Source: Phytophthora sp. 'mugwort'
Lineage: Eukaryota; Oomycota; Peronosporomycetes; Peronosporales; Peronosporaceae
DNA: 64,000 nt
Direction of reading: 5' to 3'
Assembly: GCA_033558025.1 (NCBI GenBank)
Contig: JAUCEF010000009.1
Location: forward strand, 2,418,001 to 2,482,000
The stretch's first letter is position 1. Each line of letters opens with the position of its first letter. The position numbers were made by a program, and so were the translations under genes. Positions 1 to 11,610 of the stretch are shown piece after piece. Under the pieces are notes generated by a model. That model searched no databases and had not been told where the DNA came from. It worked only from the letters and a program-made list of their open reading frames with translations.

Positions 1-465
1 TCGAATATCCGCCTTGCTGTTGATTGCGACAGGCTTATTGAATACATAAGTGTTTGCGAGATTTGGGTAGAAGTAGCGTGTGTCATCAGGATCAGTCTTG
101 CTCACAAGTTCGTACCCGAGAGCAACATTTACCTTGAACGCACTTGCCTGAGTCGAAAGAACGTTATCGAGCTTATCGTAGAAATCAGTAGCCTCAACAC
201 CCTCATATAGGTGTGATTCCATGTGATTACCATTGCAAAAACGGTACTTAGGATCAGCCTTGTAGTCAGGCGACAAGTGTTTCTCAAGGGTTTCAGTCGA
301 AACATTGTACTGCTTAGCTACCAATCTCTGGTTGATTGGGCGCGAAACGTTGCTTTCATAAACCATCTTACCCGTTCTACCTCGCACCTTCACACGGTAG
401 CTACTACCCCATTTGATAGCTTGGATATTTAGTCTCTTTAATCCTTCGAGCTCGTATGCAAACAT
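1..465 (-). CDS. Polinton PolB N-terminal region, cut by the window edge
   Basis: On the minus strand an ATG at 465 opens a frame that runs without a stop to base 1 (155 codons visible). The product starts MFAYELEGLKRLNIQ and is clearly homologous along its whole visible length to the start of the PolB gene at 36391, so it is the N-terminal part of a Polinton protein-primed DNA polymerase of the same family. A second minus-strand gene of the element (832-963) lies just upstream, in the same order as in the right copy. The motif CTATATAT sits 6-13 bases upstream of the start, as in the other element genes. Unlike the right copy, no stop is seen, but the catalytic part is outside the window. 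Confidence 0.75.
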   Translation of the reverse strand, partial: MFAYELEGLKRLNIQAIKWGSSYRVKVRGRTGKMVYESNVSRPINQRLVAKQYNVSTETLEKHLSPDYKADPKYRFCNGNHMESHLYEGVEATDFYDKLDNVLSTQASAFKVNVALGYELVSKTDPDDTRYFYPNLANTYVFNKPVAINSKADIR

Positions 466-686
466 ATTGCCTATATATGCTTGGCTATATTCTTCTTCGT
501 AGAAATGACTTTATAATATTTGGATCTTGTATCAGGATCGACTTTACTATCTTAGTCATCTAGAAAATATTCTGAAATTAATTAATTCAAATATTTGGTT
601 TTTGCTTTGTTGGAGGTTTTAAGCCAGTCATTTGAAGCGCGTCAGTCATTGGCTATATTGGGTTTGACTTTATCAGAGAAAAAAAC

Positions 687-777
687 TTAATGGTGAAACC
701 GAACTTAATAATTAATTAACTATTAAGTTCGGTTTCACCATTAATTAATTAATTATTAAGTTCGGTTTCACCATTAA
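687..777. repeat. Inverted and direct repeat in Polinton 5' leader
   Basis: Two perfect 24-nt arms (687-710 and 721-744) form an inverted repeat around a 10-nt AT spacer, and a direct copy of the second arm follows at 754-777. The unit contains AAACCGAACTTA, which is also the codon string that repeats in the C-terminal coding part of the small basic gene at 35966-36178. The block therefore looks like an expansion of that coding repeat after the left gene acquired an early stop. A hairpin at this point could act in transcription ending, but that is inference. Confidence 0.7.
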
Positions 778-831
778 GTTCGCTTTCTGTGTCGTAAGTT
801 CGGTTCTCAGCTTACACTTGCGTGCTCGAAT

Positions 832-963
832 CTAATCTCTATTCTTATCGTCGTAGCTCTTTTGATACGACAAGCGAGCGTCGCGCGTGCCCTGATAGTA
901 GCGCTTCTGTGCTGCTTTAATGCGCTCTTTGTTAGCTTGGTATTGTTCAGTTGAGTACGCCAT
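832..963 (-). pseudogene. Small basic Polinton protein, truncated copy
   Basis: The minus-strand frame from ATG at 961-963 gives 43 residues (starting MAYSTEQYQANKERIKAAQK) and stops at a TAG at 832-834. The right copy (35966-36178) has a CAA glutamine codon at this place and continues to 70 residues, so the left copy is truncated by a nonsense change. The protein is rich in Lys, Arg, Gln and Tyr with repeated KxRYYQ-like patterns, similar in character to the linker of the GIY-YIG protein of the same element. Function unknown; DNA binding is possible from the charge. It is the first element gene after the CRN gene, whose stop is only about 73 bases away. Confidence 0.6.
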
Positions 964-1035
964 CTTAGTATATTACTAACTTTTTATTTATCAGGATAGA
1001 AAAAAAATCATTAATGAAGCATGCCAACGCAGTTA

Positions 1036-2363
1036 TTAGCTGAAATAACTCAACGTGGGAATAGATCGAGTGACCTGTCTAGCCACCTCACGCGCCATCT
1101 CGACATCGGGACCTAATATACTGGCGATGTCATAGTATCGTTCAAGGCACTCAGCAAACCCGCCACTGCCACTAGCCTCTGCGATAGAAGGCAAGACACA
1201 CGAGATAGCTTCTGTCGCTTCACGGGTCCTTGGAAGCACGGAAGGCTGATCTCTGCAGCAGCACTCGGAGGCTGATCCAATAGTGTCCTAATCACCGCGA
1301 ACGCCTCGCTTGGATCACGAAAAGTCACTGATAGGATAGTACCGTGGTTGTTGACCGTATCGGAGACCCAAAAAAACTGCCAATGATTAGTCAAGTCGGT
1401 CAAAAGTGCCATCACGGGTTGATCGACGAGAACATCCAGGGCTATCAGTTCTGACAAAGCCTGAAAGATAAAGCGTTCTTCCACCTTTCTCTTAACTTCG
1501 ATGAGCAATCTCACGCCAGGAAGCGTCCCCAAGTCGAGCGGTCTCGCCAAGACGAAATCACTCAGTATGATCATGTCCGTGCGTCCAACAAGTTCAATGT
1601 TGCGACCAGGGATTTCAGCCTTGAGGATGTCTTTCCCTCTTTCCACACCGCGCACGCAAAGCCTATTCCTCGTGAGCGCATCACCGATGTTGACTTCCAC
1701 GTACGCGCGATATCGCTCACGTTGCCGTTCCTCGGTGAGCGCGATATCCTGGCCACGTTCATCGATAGTGCTTCCCCACGAGAACGGTTCAACACGCGTC
1801 ATGTCCCCAGTAGGGTATTGAACCGTGTCGATAGATTGCAACCGAACATTCAATTCGGTCAGAAGTGTCGAAATCGCGCTTGAGTGGCGATATACCTTGC
1901 GTTTGCCCAGCACAGTTAGCTCGTACATCTTGTCAACCTTTTCGACGAGTTGATCCATCTTGGAAGTCTCGCTCGCTGAACCCCCAGCCCTTTCCGGAAC
2001 CTCCACCAGCACGTTCACAGGGCCTTTTCCTGCTTCTTCTTCTTCATCCACTCCGCCAACATCCTTTTCCGACAGCCCCACGCGACGTAGCCTCGCTCGC
2101 GCCGCATCCAACAAGTTCAGGCCAGTAGTGTCACTCACGCCTTTCTTGACGTCTTCTTCCGTCAGCCACACGCCATCCTTCTTCGCCAGAGAGAGCTGCA
2201 GGCGAGATGCAATGACGCTCCTGAATTTATCGTCGTGTATAAACATCTCTTTGATTTTATTCCAGATCACCTCCTTCAACGCTGGAACCGACTCAGCATC
2301 GTCGATTTTCACCTCGAACGCGCTTCCCGCCACACCAACAATCGCACAGTAAAGAGTCACCAT
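1036..2363 (-). pseudogene. CRN: Crinkler (CRN) effector-like gene with nuclease-type C-terminus, frameshifted near the end
   Basis: A minus-strand frame of 416 codons starts at 2363 with the CRN N-terminal pattern: CAIVGVAGSAF, then LQLSLAK (variant of LxLFLAK) near residue 56, then the domain-ending NVLVEVPE near residue 116. CRNs are secreted or translocated effectors that act in the host plant nucleus. The C-terminal domain contains GRTD, then IEVKR followed by QALSEL, the D...ExK order of PD-(D/E)XK nucleases; catalysis is inferred. Near 1230-1250 the family-like C-terminus ([17 protein letters not shown]) continues in another frame to a stop at 1036, so one base has been gained or lost. 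The gene lies next to the Polinton end and shares its upstream DNA with the CRN at 34547. Confidence 0.8.
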
Positions 2364-2731
2364 CTTCCCTCGACGCGGCGGGGTTCTGGTATGAGGAAGA
2401 AGGGATGGAGATGTTTCCGGACGTATTTAAGCGGACATGAAGGCGTGTGACAGAGATTTCAACCAATGATGAGAGCCACGTGTCGCCTAGCGGTAAACAA
2501 CAGCCGCATGTTTTCTTCTCATTAGAATATGTATAGTTTGAATGCTATCGGTCGAGCGGCTCTAAAACTACCTCAAGATTCAAAAGATGTCTCTTTCGCT
2601 CGCAGGTGGTCGAGAGGTTGCCGTCGTCGAAATAGCAGCTGGTCCGAAAGAAGGTTCCAGGATTGTTCTCGCTGGTAAATTACGGAAAGTAAAAAAACTG
2701 CCGACGTAATGTTCCATGTGTTACTACTACT
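2364..2731 (-). promoter_or_regulatory. CRN upstream region and presumed 5' end of the CRN-Polinton element (left copy)
   Basis: Read on the minus strand, this stretch aligns over its full length with 34100-34546 upstream of the other CRN gene. Shared blocks include GGAACATTACG, CCGTAATTTACC, CCTTCTTTCGG, GGTAGTTTTAGA, TCTCATCATTGGTTGAAA (reverse CCAAT box), CTTCATGTCCGCTTAA and an oomycete Inr-like CCTCATACC about 20 bases before the ATG. The similarity ends near 2731 in AGTAGTAGTAAC, where the sequence switches to a hAT transposase reading frame. I read it as promoter plus 5' terminus of a mobile element; a plain duplicated CRN promoter is the alternative. Confidence 0.7.
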
Positions 2732-3868
2732 ATCATTCTCCATGACTAATTTGATGCACACGAACGCTGAAAACCACCGCGTGGCAACTGGAAGATGTAA
2801 TCGTCTATGGCAGCCTTCCGGATCAGTTTCTTGGATAGTTTTGATGCGGGAATTCGTGGCTGTGTGGCTGCAGATGAAGTTTGCGATTTCCTAGGCTTCA
2901 TTCAGGATATTCGTCAAGAACGAGAACCCCAAAATTTATTTCATTATTTCACAAGTAGACTAAGGGTGTGCGCAGCACATCCGGTAGCCAGGAAACCAGG
3001 CCGAGTAGACTTAAGGGATCGTCCATGCACTTTTCATGTTAGAAGCATTGTCAGTGTTGATGGAAACGACCTTGCCCTTGCCAATTTCGCGTTCAATCTC
3101 GTTAAACCTTCAGCGATCATCGTTGCCATATAAGCTCCAGACTTTGAATCTTCGCCAGTTACCCGACAGGTCCACAATAATGACCTAATTCCGGGAGCAG
3201 CCATAATATAATTGATGAGGCGTTCACGTCTCGGGTTTGACCACCTATTGGATACGAGAGCAACATAGGGCTGGTCTTTCAACTTCTCGATCACACTATG
3301 TCGCGAGATAGGCAGCATCAAAAAAAGAGCTCCCTCGCCACCAGGTATCGACTCGGCATGATAATCGCTGGACAAATGCAAGCAGACATCGGCTGGGAAA
3401 CTGGATGCTCGACAACACGAAATGCCACGCCAGTCAGGAAAATAAACCGATCTGGCAGCGAAACTTGTAATTTTCTGGAAACTATGATTGCGGTAAAAAT
3501 GCTGACTTAATGTGGTCGTCTTCGGCTGCTATCAATCCGTGTCTGTCTCCTATTTCGGGCGCGCTTGGGCTTCGCCTTCATTTCGGCTTTCTTATGCTAC
3601 TCGCGAATGAACGCTGATATATCGGGACAACGCAAAATGTGATTCACCAAGGCTCGAGAGGGCTGCACGCTCCGTAAAACTATATTGCATGGTTGCACAC
3701 CTGGTCTTTATACTTTCCGCTCTTGATGACCGTGAACTCGGCCCAGATAGGCCACAATGGTCGTCCTCCCCCCTCCTCGCCCCGTGCCATGAAGCACAAG
3801 GAGGCGGCAAATGCCAGTGCCATTAGAACAGACATCATCCGGCAGGTGGTTGCTACAGCAGCCTGCAA
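2732..3868 (-). pseudogene. hAT transposase remnant (BED finger, DUF659-like, hAT core)
   Basis: Minus-strand frames joined by several frameshifts spell a hAT transposase in order: a BED zinc-finger-like start (WAEFTVIKSGKYKDQVCNH, then a LxxHxxxC-like VNHILRCP), a DUF659-like segment (ALVSNRWSNPRRERLINY, then INTDNASNM), and CAAHTLSLLVK followed by VATRWFSAF. These are family hallmarks. Stops and frameshifts are scattered throughout, so it is dead. It ends at about 2732, where it meets the CRN-Polinton element, so the element appears to have inserted into this older remnant. Confidence 0.65.
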
Positions 3869-4630
3869 CGAGAAGATCGCAAAATGGCGGGAAAAGTTTG
3901 AACGGAAACTTCAACTTTCGTTGTACCCCCTATTCTGGAAATAAATCTCAATGGACCCTTATTTGGGTAAATAATTTAATGCGTTTGATGCAATTAGATG
4001 CTTGCATCAAATCGACGCTAAATGTAGCATGACTAGTGACGTATATGTCGCTCGTCGGGGGGGGGGAGAGCTTGGTTCAACGCCCCATCGCTGGAGCGAA
4101 TCCCTTCGCTGGGCCGTTCGCACCGAGATCACAGATCTTCTCAAGAGAAAGAATCACTTTGCTGAGCCGTTCCCACCGAGATACTCAGACGTTATCAAGA
4201 GAAACATAGCGCGGTCGCGGGGTTCGGTAACTCTGAGTTGCGGAGGTCGACCGTAACCAGTGAGGCGTCGAGGGCCGCGGAACACCGGCGCATCCCGATC
4301 AGAGCGAATCGATGTCCCTCCGTGAAGCGGGAGGAGTACCTGTACCGTACTTGATGATTTTTATGAAATGTGGCTACACGTGGACAATACGCTGAAGTGG
4401 AGCTGGATGTCGCTCTTGCGGCGCCGAGCCAGCATACGACGGCAAACAGCATGAGGTCGAGTAACTGGCCGTCCGGGTCGCAGAGAAGCTGGATGGGTTC
4501 ATGGCACTAGCCTCGTCATGTGTCCACGTTCAATTATACAGGCTCGGGGAGCTTGAGGCCAGTGATACAGATTTGAAGATCGAAGAGAACGTCGCATAAA
4601 TTCCCTGGGATGTCAAAAACAAAAATGGCG
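3869..4630. other. No recognised gene
   Basis: Both strands were read. Only short open frames without family resemblance are present, plus a G-run near 4059-4068. It may be degraded transposon DNA between the hAT and DIRS-like remnants. Confidence 0.4.
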
Positions 4631-5924
4631 CTAGCAAACATTAATATTGCGCTTGTCGAATACTAGCGTCCGCCACGGCATTCCACGCTCCTGGAAGGTG
4701 ACCCATTCCTGGATATATGCGTCCTGCGCGGGAAGCTTGTTGGTCCCAGAGACCGCTATCTTGTTGTCGCTCCAGCAACGAATGTGCGGTACTGCGGCGC
4801 ATGTGCTGTGCGCCATGATGGACCAAACATCGAGCAGGCGATGGCGAATTGCTCGTGAATATTGATGTCGAACTGTGGGTCGACGCGTTCCGTATCGTCG
4901 AACGAGATCACAATGTAGCACGTTTTGCTCCAGGATTCAAACGCCGAATCCGTCGCCGGTGCAAGTCGGTCCTCGGTCGTGGGCAGCGAGCCGAAGAGAC
5001 GCCTGGGGATCCCAGTCAGCGCCCCCAAGCGCAGTATACAGGAGAACCAACGCAAGTCGTCCCGTGGCCGCATCGTGAGGACGTGACCGACGTGTGCCCG
5101 CGGCGCGGTGCAGCTGCGCATACTGAATGCAGTCGAAGGATAACGGACGCGCTATACGTAGGCACGACGCCAAGCACCGCATGCTACCCGAGCGATGTTA
5201 CATATCTGTCGTCTAGATGTGCGGTGACTGCGAAGCAGCTCTTACACGATCGAGAGCATTGCAATCTTCACCGACTGCATGGACATGGTGGCGCCACCGT
5301 GTCCCAGTCGAGACCGAGACCTCGAGCTGCTGTGGTAACACGGAGAACTTGGACTCATGCTGGACATGGTCCAAGAACGGCAAGAATCGGCAAGCGGATA
5401 GTATCTTCCGTCACTCACGTAGACCGTCTCGACTCGGCTGAATCAGGACATGATCGTCAGCCCATTCGTACGAGAAGAATGGTGTCATGTCGACGTACGT
5501 TGGCCACCTCGACGCTGTAGATTCTCGCTCGACTAGCATCGATATTGCACGACCAAAGGGTGCAGGGCGGTCAAGGATTCGATGCGTTGTGCACGCGCCG
5601 TACCGGATCATTGGAAGGAAAACCTGAATTGTGCACGCTTTGATCCACCCACCGACCGAAAAGGCGGAGTCGGGATGAGGGGGATTGCGTCGTCGTCGAT
5701 TGCGCCGCTTTGGGGCGGCGACGAAGGGGTTGGCCCTACCGGTTCAGGGTGATAGTAGGTCTTCAATGGATGACCAAGTACGCCCTGGAGACCAACAATC
5801 TTCGCAGCGAACGCAGTCGCGTGCGGTGTCGCCGACCGACGATTCATTGGAGCTTTCCAATACGGTGGTGACTGCGCCGTCCACGTCACTTGGAAGCCCA
5901 CGCTCTCGGTCATCTGATCGATGT
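4631..5924 (-). pseudogene. DIRS-like retroelement remnant, RT and RNase H part
   Basis: On the minus strand, broken frames give an RT active-site region (FFSYEWADDHVLIQPSRDG, a Y-x-DD variant near 5440-5480), then INIHEQFAIA, GPSWRTAHA, and CWSDNKIAVSGTNKLPAQDA, the RNase H pattern of DIRS/PAT-type retroelements. Frames change several times and stops are common, so it is a dead copy. Its upstream part resumes at 15858 on the other side of the Copia element: GCTCG at 5925-5929 is repeated at 15853-15857 as the Copia target duplication. The class assignment rests on motifs only. Confidence 0.5.
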
Positions 5925-5929
5925 GCTCG

Positions 5930-6184
5930 TGCTGGAGAAATGAGTAGCTGAGGACGACTTATGTTTAATACACAACCTCTCATATATAATTATATATGAT
6001 GTATAAAAGTGCTTATGTGTTGTGTACACACAAATGGTGTACACACATAAGGTATCCATCTATCGTTGAATGGCTATCAGTTCTAGTTGGATCTAGTTGC
6101 TTGTGCCTTCCTAACACCTCAATCATAACTTCTTCTACATCCTTCTACCCAAGTCTCTTTCAACCTCGGTCCTACAGCTTAACA
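5930..6184 (+). repeat. Copia 5' LTR
   Basis: It starts TGCTGGAG and ends CTTAACA. It contains a TATATA-rich stretch near 5985-6000 and the internal inverted pair GTGTACACACAAATGGTGTACACAC split as two short arms near 6020-6048. It differs from the 3' LTR by roughly a dozen substitutions and short indels, so the insertion is not recent. Confidence 0.8.
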
Positions 6185-6390
6185 GGTTATGAGCCCAACG
6201 TAAGACTCAAGCGCCGACGACCGCGATTTTCCGCGCCTTAACGGTCGGAACTGCGTCATCTGGAAGACCCGAGTGACCGCCGCCCTCAAAGGCAAGAACC
6301 TCATCGGCTTCGTCACCCAAAGCCGACTATGCAGGCGACGAGGGCTACGAGTTCTCCTCCGATGAAGACCTCAACCCGGCGCTGGCTGAC

Positions 6391-7100
6391 ATGGACGAAA
6401 TGGAGGCCGCGTTAGACGCCGCTGGGGCACCCAATGCCAACGACATGGGGGACTCCTCATCGAGTGAGTCCTCTTCCGACTCAAGTTCGGAGGCCGCCAC
6501 CGCTGGAGACGGCAGCGACGTGGAAATGGGGCAGGTACAACCACCCTTAATCCAGTCATTCACTGCTAAGAAGCGTGATGATCTGAAGCGGGCTGAGAAG
6601 CTGAAGGCCAAGAGCCTGAAGCTGAACTCGAAGAAGCTAAGGCTCGATGAAGCCAAAGCCTTCCACATCAAAACCATTGAAGATCAACACGTTCTCATGG
6701 TGAAGGACAAGACTACGGCGTATGAAATATTTCACACGATCTGTAGCAAGTACGAAGGTTCTGCCGTCCACGGCGACCCGTACTACATCCAGTCGTATCT
6801 TATGACCCTCAAATACGAGGAAGGCGCCGATCTCATGGCGTTCATCATCGACTTGGAAGACTCCATGAAGGCAGCCGCGGACGCCACGAACAGTGTGATG
6901 AGCGACGAACAAAAGTCGCTCTATCTGTACCACTCCCTCCCAACGGAGTGGAAGTCTGAACTGGCAGTCTGGAAAGGCAGCCGGAAGTTCATTACGAACG
7001 AAGATTTGAAATGGCACATTGGGAGAACGAGCTAGCGCGCAATCGCTACGTTCTCCGACAAGGGACACCTGAATCAAGGGAGACCCGGGCTGAAAGAGCC
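6391..7100 (+). pseudogene. gag: Copia gag remnant
   Basis: A 214-codon frame (6391-7035) begins with an acidic Ser/Glu-rich part and continues with a UBN2-type Copia gag pattern (AYEIFHTICSKYEGSA, then LMAFIIDLEDSM, then LYHSLPTEWKS). A one-base slip near 7025 ends the frame early; related sequence (ELARNRYVLRQG) goes on in the next frame. A broken zinc-knuckle-like stretch (YCHRDNHDT...C) follows near 7180-7230. It would form the capsid-like particle in an intact element. Confidence 0.65.
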
Positions 7101-7589
7101 CTCAGAGCCACAGCGACAATTTCAATGCCAGCGGATTTCCAAGTCCTTACCAAGACGGAGACAGCAGTCGTGGCTTCGTTGAAATGACGTACTGTCACCG
7201 CGACAACCACGACACGGTGACTGCTACAGTCTGCAGCGCCACCTACGTGATGGCCAGATTAAGGCTGGTACGGTTCTTCCTGCCAACGTTAAGCTGAAAG
7301 CGCTACAGGACACTCAGCGTCAGCACCCGTGCAAGGGTGGCTACAAGGGCAACCGCGGTAACAACCCACGGAGCGAATAGAATGGTCGTGGAAACAACAA
7401 CAACCGCGGTCCTAATGGAAAACGCCAACATCGCCGTGGAAATCACGGTCGTAGCGACCAAGAAAACGAAACAAATTTCACGGTCGACGCAACCAAGAAG
7501 GCAACGGATCCGACAATAGTGAGTATGGCATAATTGCCATCACAACACTCGACCTAACCCGGCAAACCGAGGACGTGATCCTTACTGCT

Positions 7590-8860
7590 CAAGTAGAATA
7601 CCACGATCCAACATGGAGGATCGATTCCGGATGCACTCGCCACGTCACGTCCGGCCAACACTGGTTTGAGACCTTAAAGCCGACCACGGGCAAGTCCATC
7701 ACAGTCTGAGGCAACTACCAAATACCCATTACGGGAACTGGTGACGTGAAGTTATCAAGGACACAAAGGGAAACGATCGAGTCATTACCCTGACCAACGC
7801 CCTGTACGCACTTGAACTCAAGTTTAACTTGCTCTCAGTGAGCCAAGCCGTTGAAAAGGACTACAAGATCAACTTTCCCAACTCCAAGAAATGCGTTCTG
7901 TTCTTAGATCGTGGAACCAAATTCGAAGCCAAGGCTGGAGATGGCACTCGCCTCTACTAATTCAATGCTCGCCCGGTGAAAACTAACCAAGTGGCCCCCG
8001 TGGCCAAATCCGGTACGTCTGACAATATTATGCTCTGGCACAAACGAATGGGTCATCCTAACTTTCGCGTTATGCAGGATCTGGCTAAGATCAAGAAAGT
8101 CGAGGACATGGGACTGTCGAGATTCGATCTCAGCAAAGCCTACTTCTGCTCATCATGCACATACGCAAAATCTAAACGTAACTTATTCAATAAACGATCA
8201 GTTGAAAGGACAAAATTTCCTCTTGAAAAGGTTCATACCGACATGGCAGGACCATTGCCAGTTGCAACACCCTCGGTCTGCCACTACTTCCTCAGTTTCA
8301 TCGATGACTTCTCACGCTATATGTTCACCTACATCATTAAGCGAACGTCAGACCTGTACGAATGCTATGAGGATTTCAGAAAGAAAGGCCGCAACATGTT
8401 CGCGCCGATGTAGGCCAGTTCGAATACACCAAGAATATGTATGATGAAGAGATCCGAAACCTCCAAAGCGACAACGCCCGTAAGTATGAAAAGCTCGGAA
8501 GAATTATCTTCGAGAAGTACAACACACACGCCCAATTCACAAACGCCTACACACCCCAACAAAATGGTGTAGCAGAGAGGCGTATGCGCACACTGCTTGA
8601 ATGAACAAGGGCTTTCTTAATTGATGGGAACTTACCCCACGTTCTCTGGGGAGAATGAGTCAAACACGTCGCTGACCCCCTCCACATAACTCCGAGCTCT
8701 GTTACGGACAGTATCACTCCCCACGAAAAGTGGTTCAATCGCAAACCATCCGCGTACTACACCAAAGTATTTGGATGCGCGGCGTACGCGCACATTCCAA
8801 AACTTTATCGCACAAGCTCGAAAAACGAGCTAAGAAGTCATGCATCTGGGAATTCCTTTT
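7590..8860 (+). pseudogene. pol: Copia protease and integrase remnant
   Basis: WRIDSGCTRHVT near 7615 carries the D-S-G protease motif. The integrase follows at 7976: a zinc-binding segment (LWHKRMGHPNF, then CSSCTYAKS), then the catalytic core with HTDMAGPL (first Asp), YFLSFIDDFSRYMFTY (second Asp region) and TPQQNGVAERRMRTLLE (Glu) near 8550-8600. Frameshifts near 8410 and stop codons within 8590-8700 break the gene. All landmarks are in Copia order. Confidence 0.7.
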
Positions 8861-9299
8861 AATAAGAAGGGGTACAGACTTCTTGATACAACTGAGAATC
8901 GTGTTATCTACAGCAGAGACGTAATATTCCGTGACGAGGAATTTCCCACGTTGAAATTCTACAATCCGATACCACTGCAGATTTACTCAGTCCCAATGCT
9001 AAAACAACAGCACCTGTACCACAGTTATAGCGTCTTCCGCCACTAGTTGACATGCTTAAACGCAATGCAACCGTCCTTACAGCTAACGAGTCCAGCGGTC
9101 TCAACAATAAGACAAAACACGCTCCAGACTGCACAGACAACACAAGTTTACTAGACGACCCACTTGACGTGGAAGAACGCAAGGCACAGCTTACGCAAAT
9201 CCACACATTGCTAGGTATTCGACACGTTTCGGAGCCGAAAACGTACCGAAGCACTCCAACTACCCGAAGCACTCCACTGGAAAGGTGCAGCCCGGTCTG

Positions 9300-11606
9300 A
9301 GTATAAATCCCTAATGGAAAACAAAATGTGGACACTTACTAAACTCCCAAGAGGCCGCCAAGCATTACAGTGCCGCTGGGTGTTTGTCGTTAAATACAAA
9401 GGCGACGGCGCCATCGATCGATACAAAGCACGATTGGTAATTAAAGGTTTCCTTCAAAGATATGACATTGACTACGACGAGATATTCTCACCCGTCATCC
9501 GCACGGAAGTCCTCCGCCTTCTACTCACCATAGCTGCCCTTCTCGATCTTGAGATCCATTAAATGGACGTGAAAGAAGCTTTCCTCAATGGCTTCTCAGA
9601 CGAAGAGATCTACATGACACAACCCGAAGGTTTTGCTACTAGAGGCAAAGAACACTTGGTGTGTAAATTACTGAAGAGCCTATACGGCCTTAAACAAGCA
9701 CCTCGAATCTGGTCTCTCACACTTTGTACCTTTTTGATGACGATGAAATTTCGCAAACTCGTCAAACCAATGCGTTTTTGTCGGTCAAGTCGATGGGCAT
9801 ACATGCTACATTCTTGTCTACGTCGATGACCTCCTCATCATTGCACCTACTGTTGCTACCATTACCTCCATCAAGGACGCGCTGAAAAAGCGATTCAAAA
9901 TGTCCGACCTGGGGAAGCACGGTATCTCCTTGGATGGTCAATAATACGTGACCGGAACAACAGGTCCGTCTTTATCCACCAAGAGAAGTACACTACCAAA
10001 GTACTGAATCGATTCTCCCACCTAAATTCGTACCCCGTCGGTACACCGACCGATCCGAGTGTCAAACTCTCACTCGCTATGTGCCCTGCAACGCAGGCAA
10101 AAAAAGATGAGATGACAGCGATCCCGTACAGAGAGGCAGTAGGTAGCTTCATGTACTTAATGATGGGGACCAGGCCTGATCTCGCCCATTTCCCTCGTGA
10201 AGTTACCGTACAATCGTAGTCATAAGCGACAACCCACAAGCATGGCAAATACGGCAACCAAACATATGTTAAATAAAATCTCATATTTAAGGTTAGCAAA
10301 TCGATGTTTTATAACTCGCGATCACTATCGTCACCACTGCACATAGTGGCAATATCGTCGTCTGAGCACACTCCGCCTCAAAATGATGGACGGATCGTAC
10401 TTGGCCCCCAGAGGAACCACCAAGTAGCATTGCAGTCGATCATTGTTTGTCTTTGTTGGCACACTTAATCCAAAAAAAAAACTTGGTCTTCTTTATCGAA
10501 ATAGTTTTCTTAGGAACATACTAAAAAAGCTAGATACAGTACAGTCAGCGTTGTTACAGTAATGCAATATTAAAACAAGTTAGTTCCTAAGTTGTTGCAC
10601 CTGTTTGGTCTGCATTAAATATTTGCGAGTAGTATTTTTTCACAGCGGTCTGAAGCACCAGCGCTCTAAAAAAGCGGCCTTTCGTCGCTTGCTGATAAGT
10701 TTTAGTTTCATTCTATGCTCTTTACACGGCAACTTGCCGTGGGATGTGAGCGATACACTCTTTAACTGTGTTTCCCTTATCGAGCATGTTTTTTTTGTCG
10801 TCGTACGCTACCGCGACACACCTATACTGCTTCCGCCGCTTTCCTTCCCCAGTGGTGCACGGTCGACCCATTGCTGTTACGACTCTGCGGCCAGGAAATA
10901 CCAGGGTCGAGGCTTAAAATAGTGGCTGCCAGACGTTCAAATATTCTCTCTTCTAATTGGTCATTTATTCATGTCGCCTATGACTACGATTATACGGTAG
11001 TCAGTTCCTTGCCAATCCAGGAAACTCCACTGGAATGCAGTTAAGAGAGGCCTTAAGTACCTTAATGGCACACGCAACCTCGGCATTACCTTGGGAGGGC
11101 TAAAACAAATGTAGAGTGTATAAAGCACAGCGCTATCTCACTGCGTTCTCAGACGCTGACTATGCAAACTGTCAAGATACTAGGCGATCAGTAGGGGTCT
11201 TTGTAACCTACATGTGTGGTAGTCCAATCTCCTGGCAATCCAGAAAACATCACACAGTCGTGTTGTCCACAACCGAAGCTGAGTACATTGCTCTATGCCA
11301 CTGCATGCAGGAAGTCATTTCCTTAGACTACTACTCGCTGAACTAAATCATGACAGTCCAAACGCCATCACACTCTATGAAGACAATCAGATCTGCATCA
11401 AGCTTTCGTACAATGCAGAGCTCCACGGCAGATCAAAACACATAGACGTTCGTTTCCATTTTATACAAGAAAAGGTGGAACACAAGGATTTCAGCATAAA
11501 ATACTGTAACACCAAAGAAATGGTAACAGACATTTTTACAAAATCGCTTACAAAGCCAACATTCATACGACTACGAAATGCCCTTTGTACCGCTCCAGTA
11601 GTTTAA
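9300..11606 (+). pseudogene. pol: Copia reverse transcriptase and RNase H, interrupted
   Basis: RT begins near 9314 ([25 protein letters not shown]), then [15 protein letters not shown] sequence at 9563 after an in-frame TAA, then [14 protein letters not shown], and [11 protein letters not shown] at about 9815 (catalytic YVDD). After GTRPDLAHFPREV near 10200 the frame is broken by a 792-bp element and resumes at 10998 with VSQFLANPGN. RNase H follows (FSDADYANCQDTRRSVG, SWQSRKHHTVVLSTTEAEY, then DNQICIKL, KHIDVRFHFI and VTDIFTKSL) to the stop at 11606. Several stops and frameshifts; not functional. Confidence 0.75.
10206..10997. mobile_element. 792-bp non-autonomous DNA element with TA duplication, inside Copia pol
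   Basis: The 25-bp ends are inverted copies with two mismatches: the left begins CCGTACAATCGTAGTCATA and the right end reads CCGTATAATCGTAGTCATA on the opposite strand. TA flanks both sides (10204-10205 and 10998-10999). Removing the element and one TA gives back the normal Copia RT reading across the joint. TA duplication points to Tc1/mariner-like mobilisation. It has no convincing transposase frame, so it is a MITE-like passenger. Confidence 0.75.
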
Positions 11607-11610
11607 TGGA

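Noticed and set aside
1501..2352. Plus-strand open frames opposite the left CRN
   Set aside because: They are shadows: Ser/Pro-rich and antisense to a clearly coding strand.
4849..5520. 223-codon plus-strand frame
   Set aside because: Arg/Thr-rich, antisense to the DIRS-like RT/RNase H motifs; no domain of its own.
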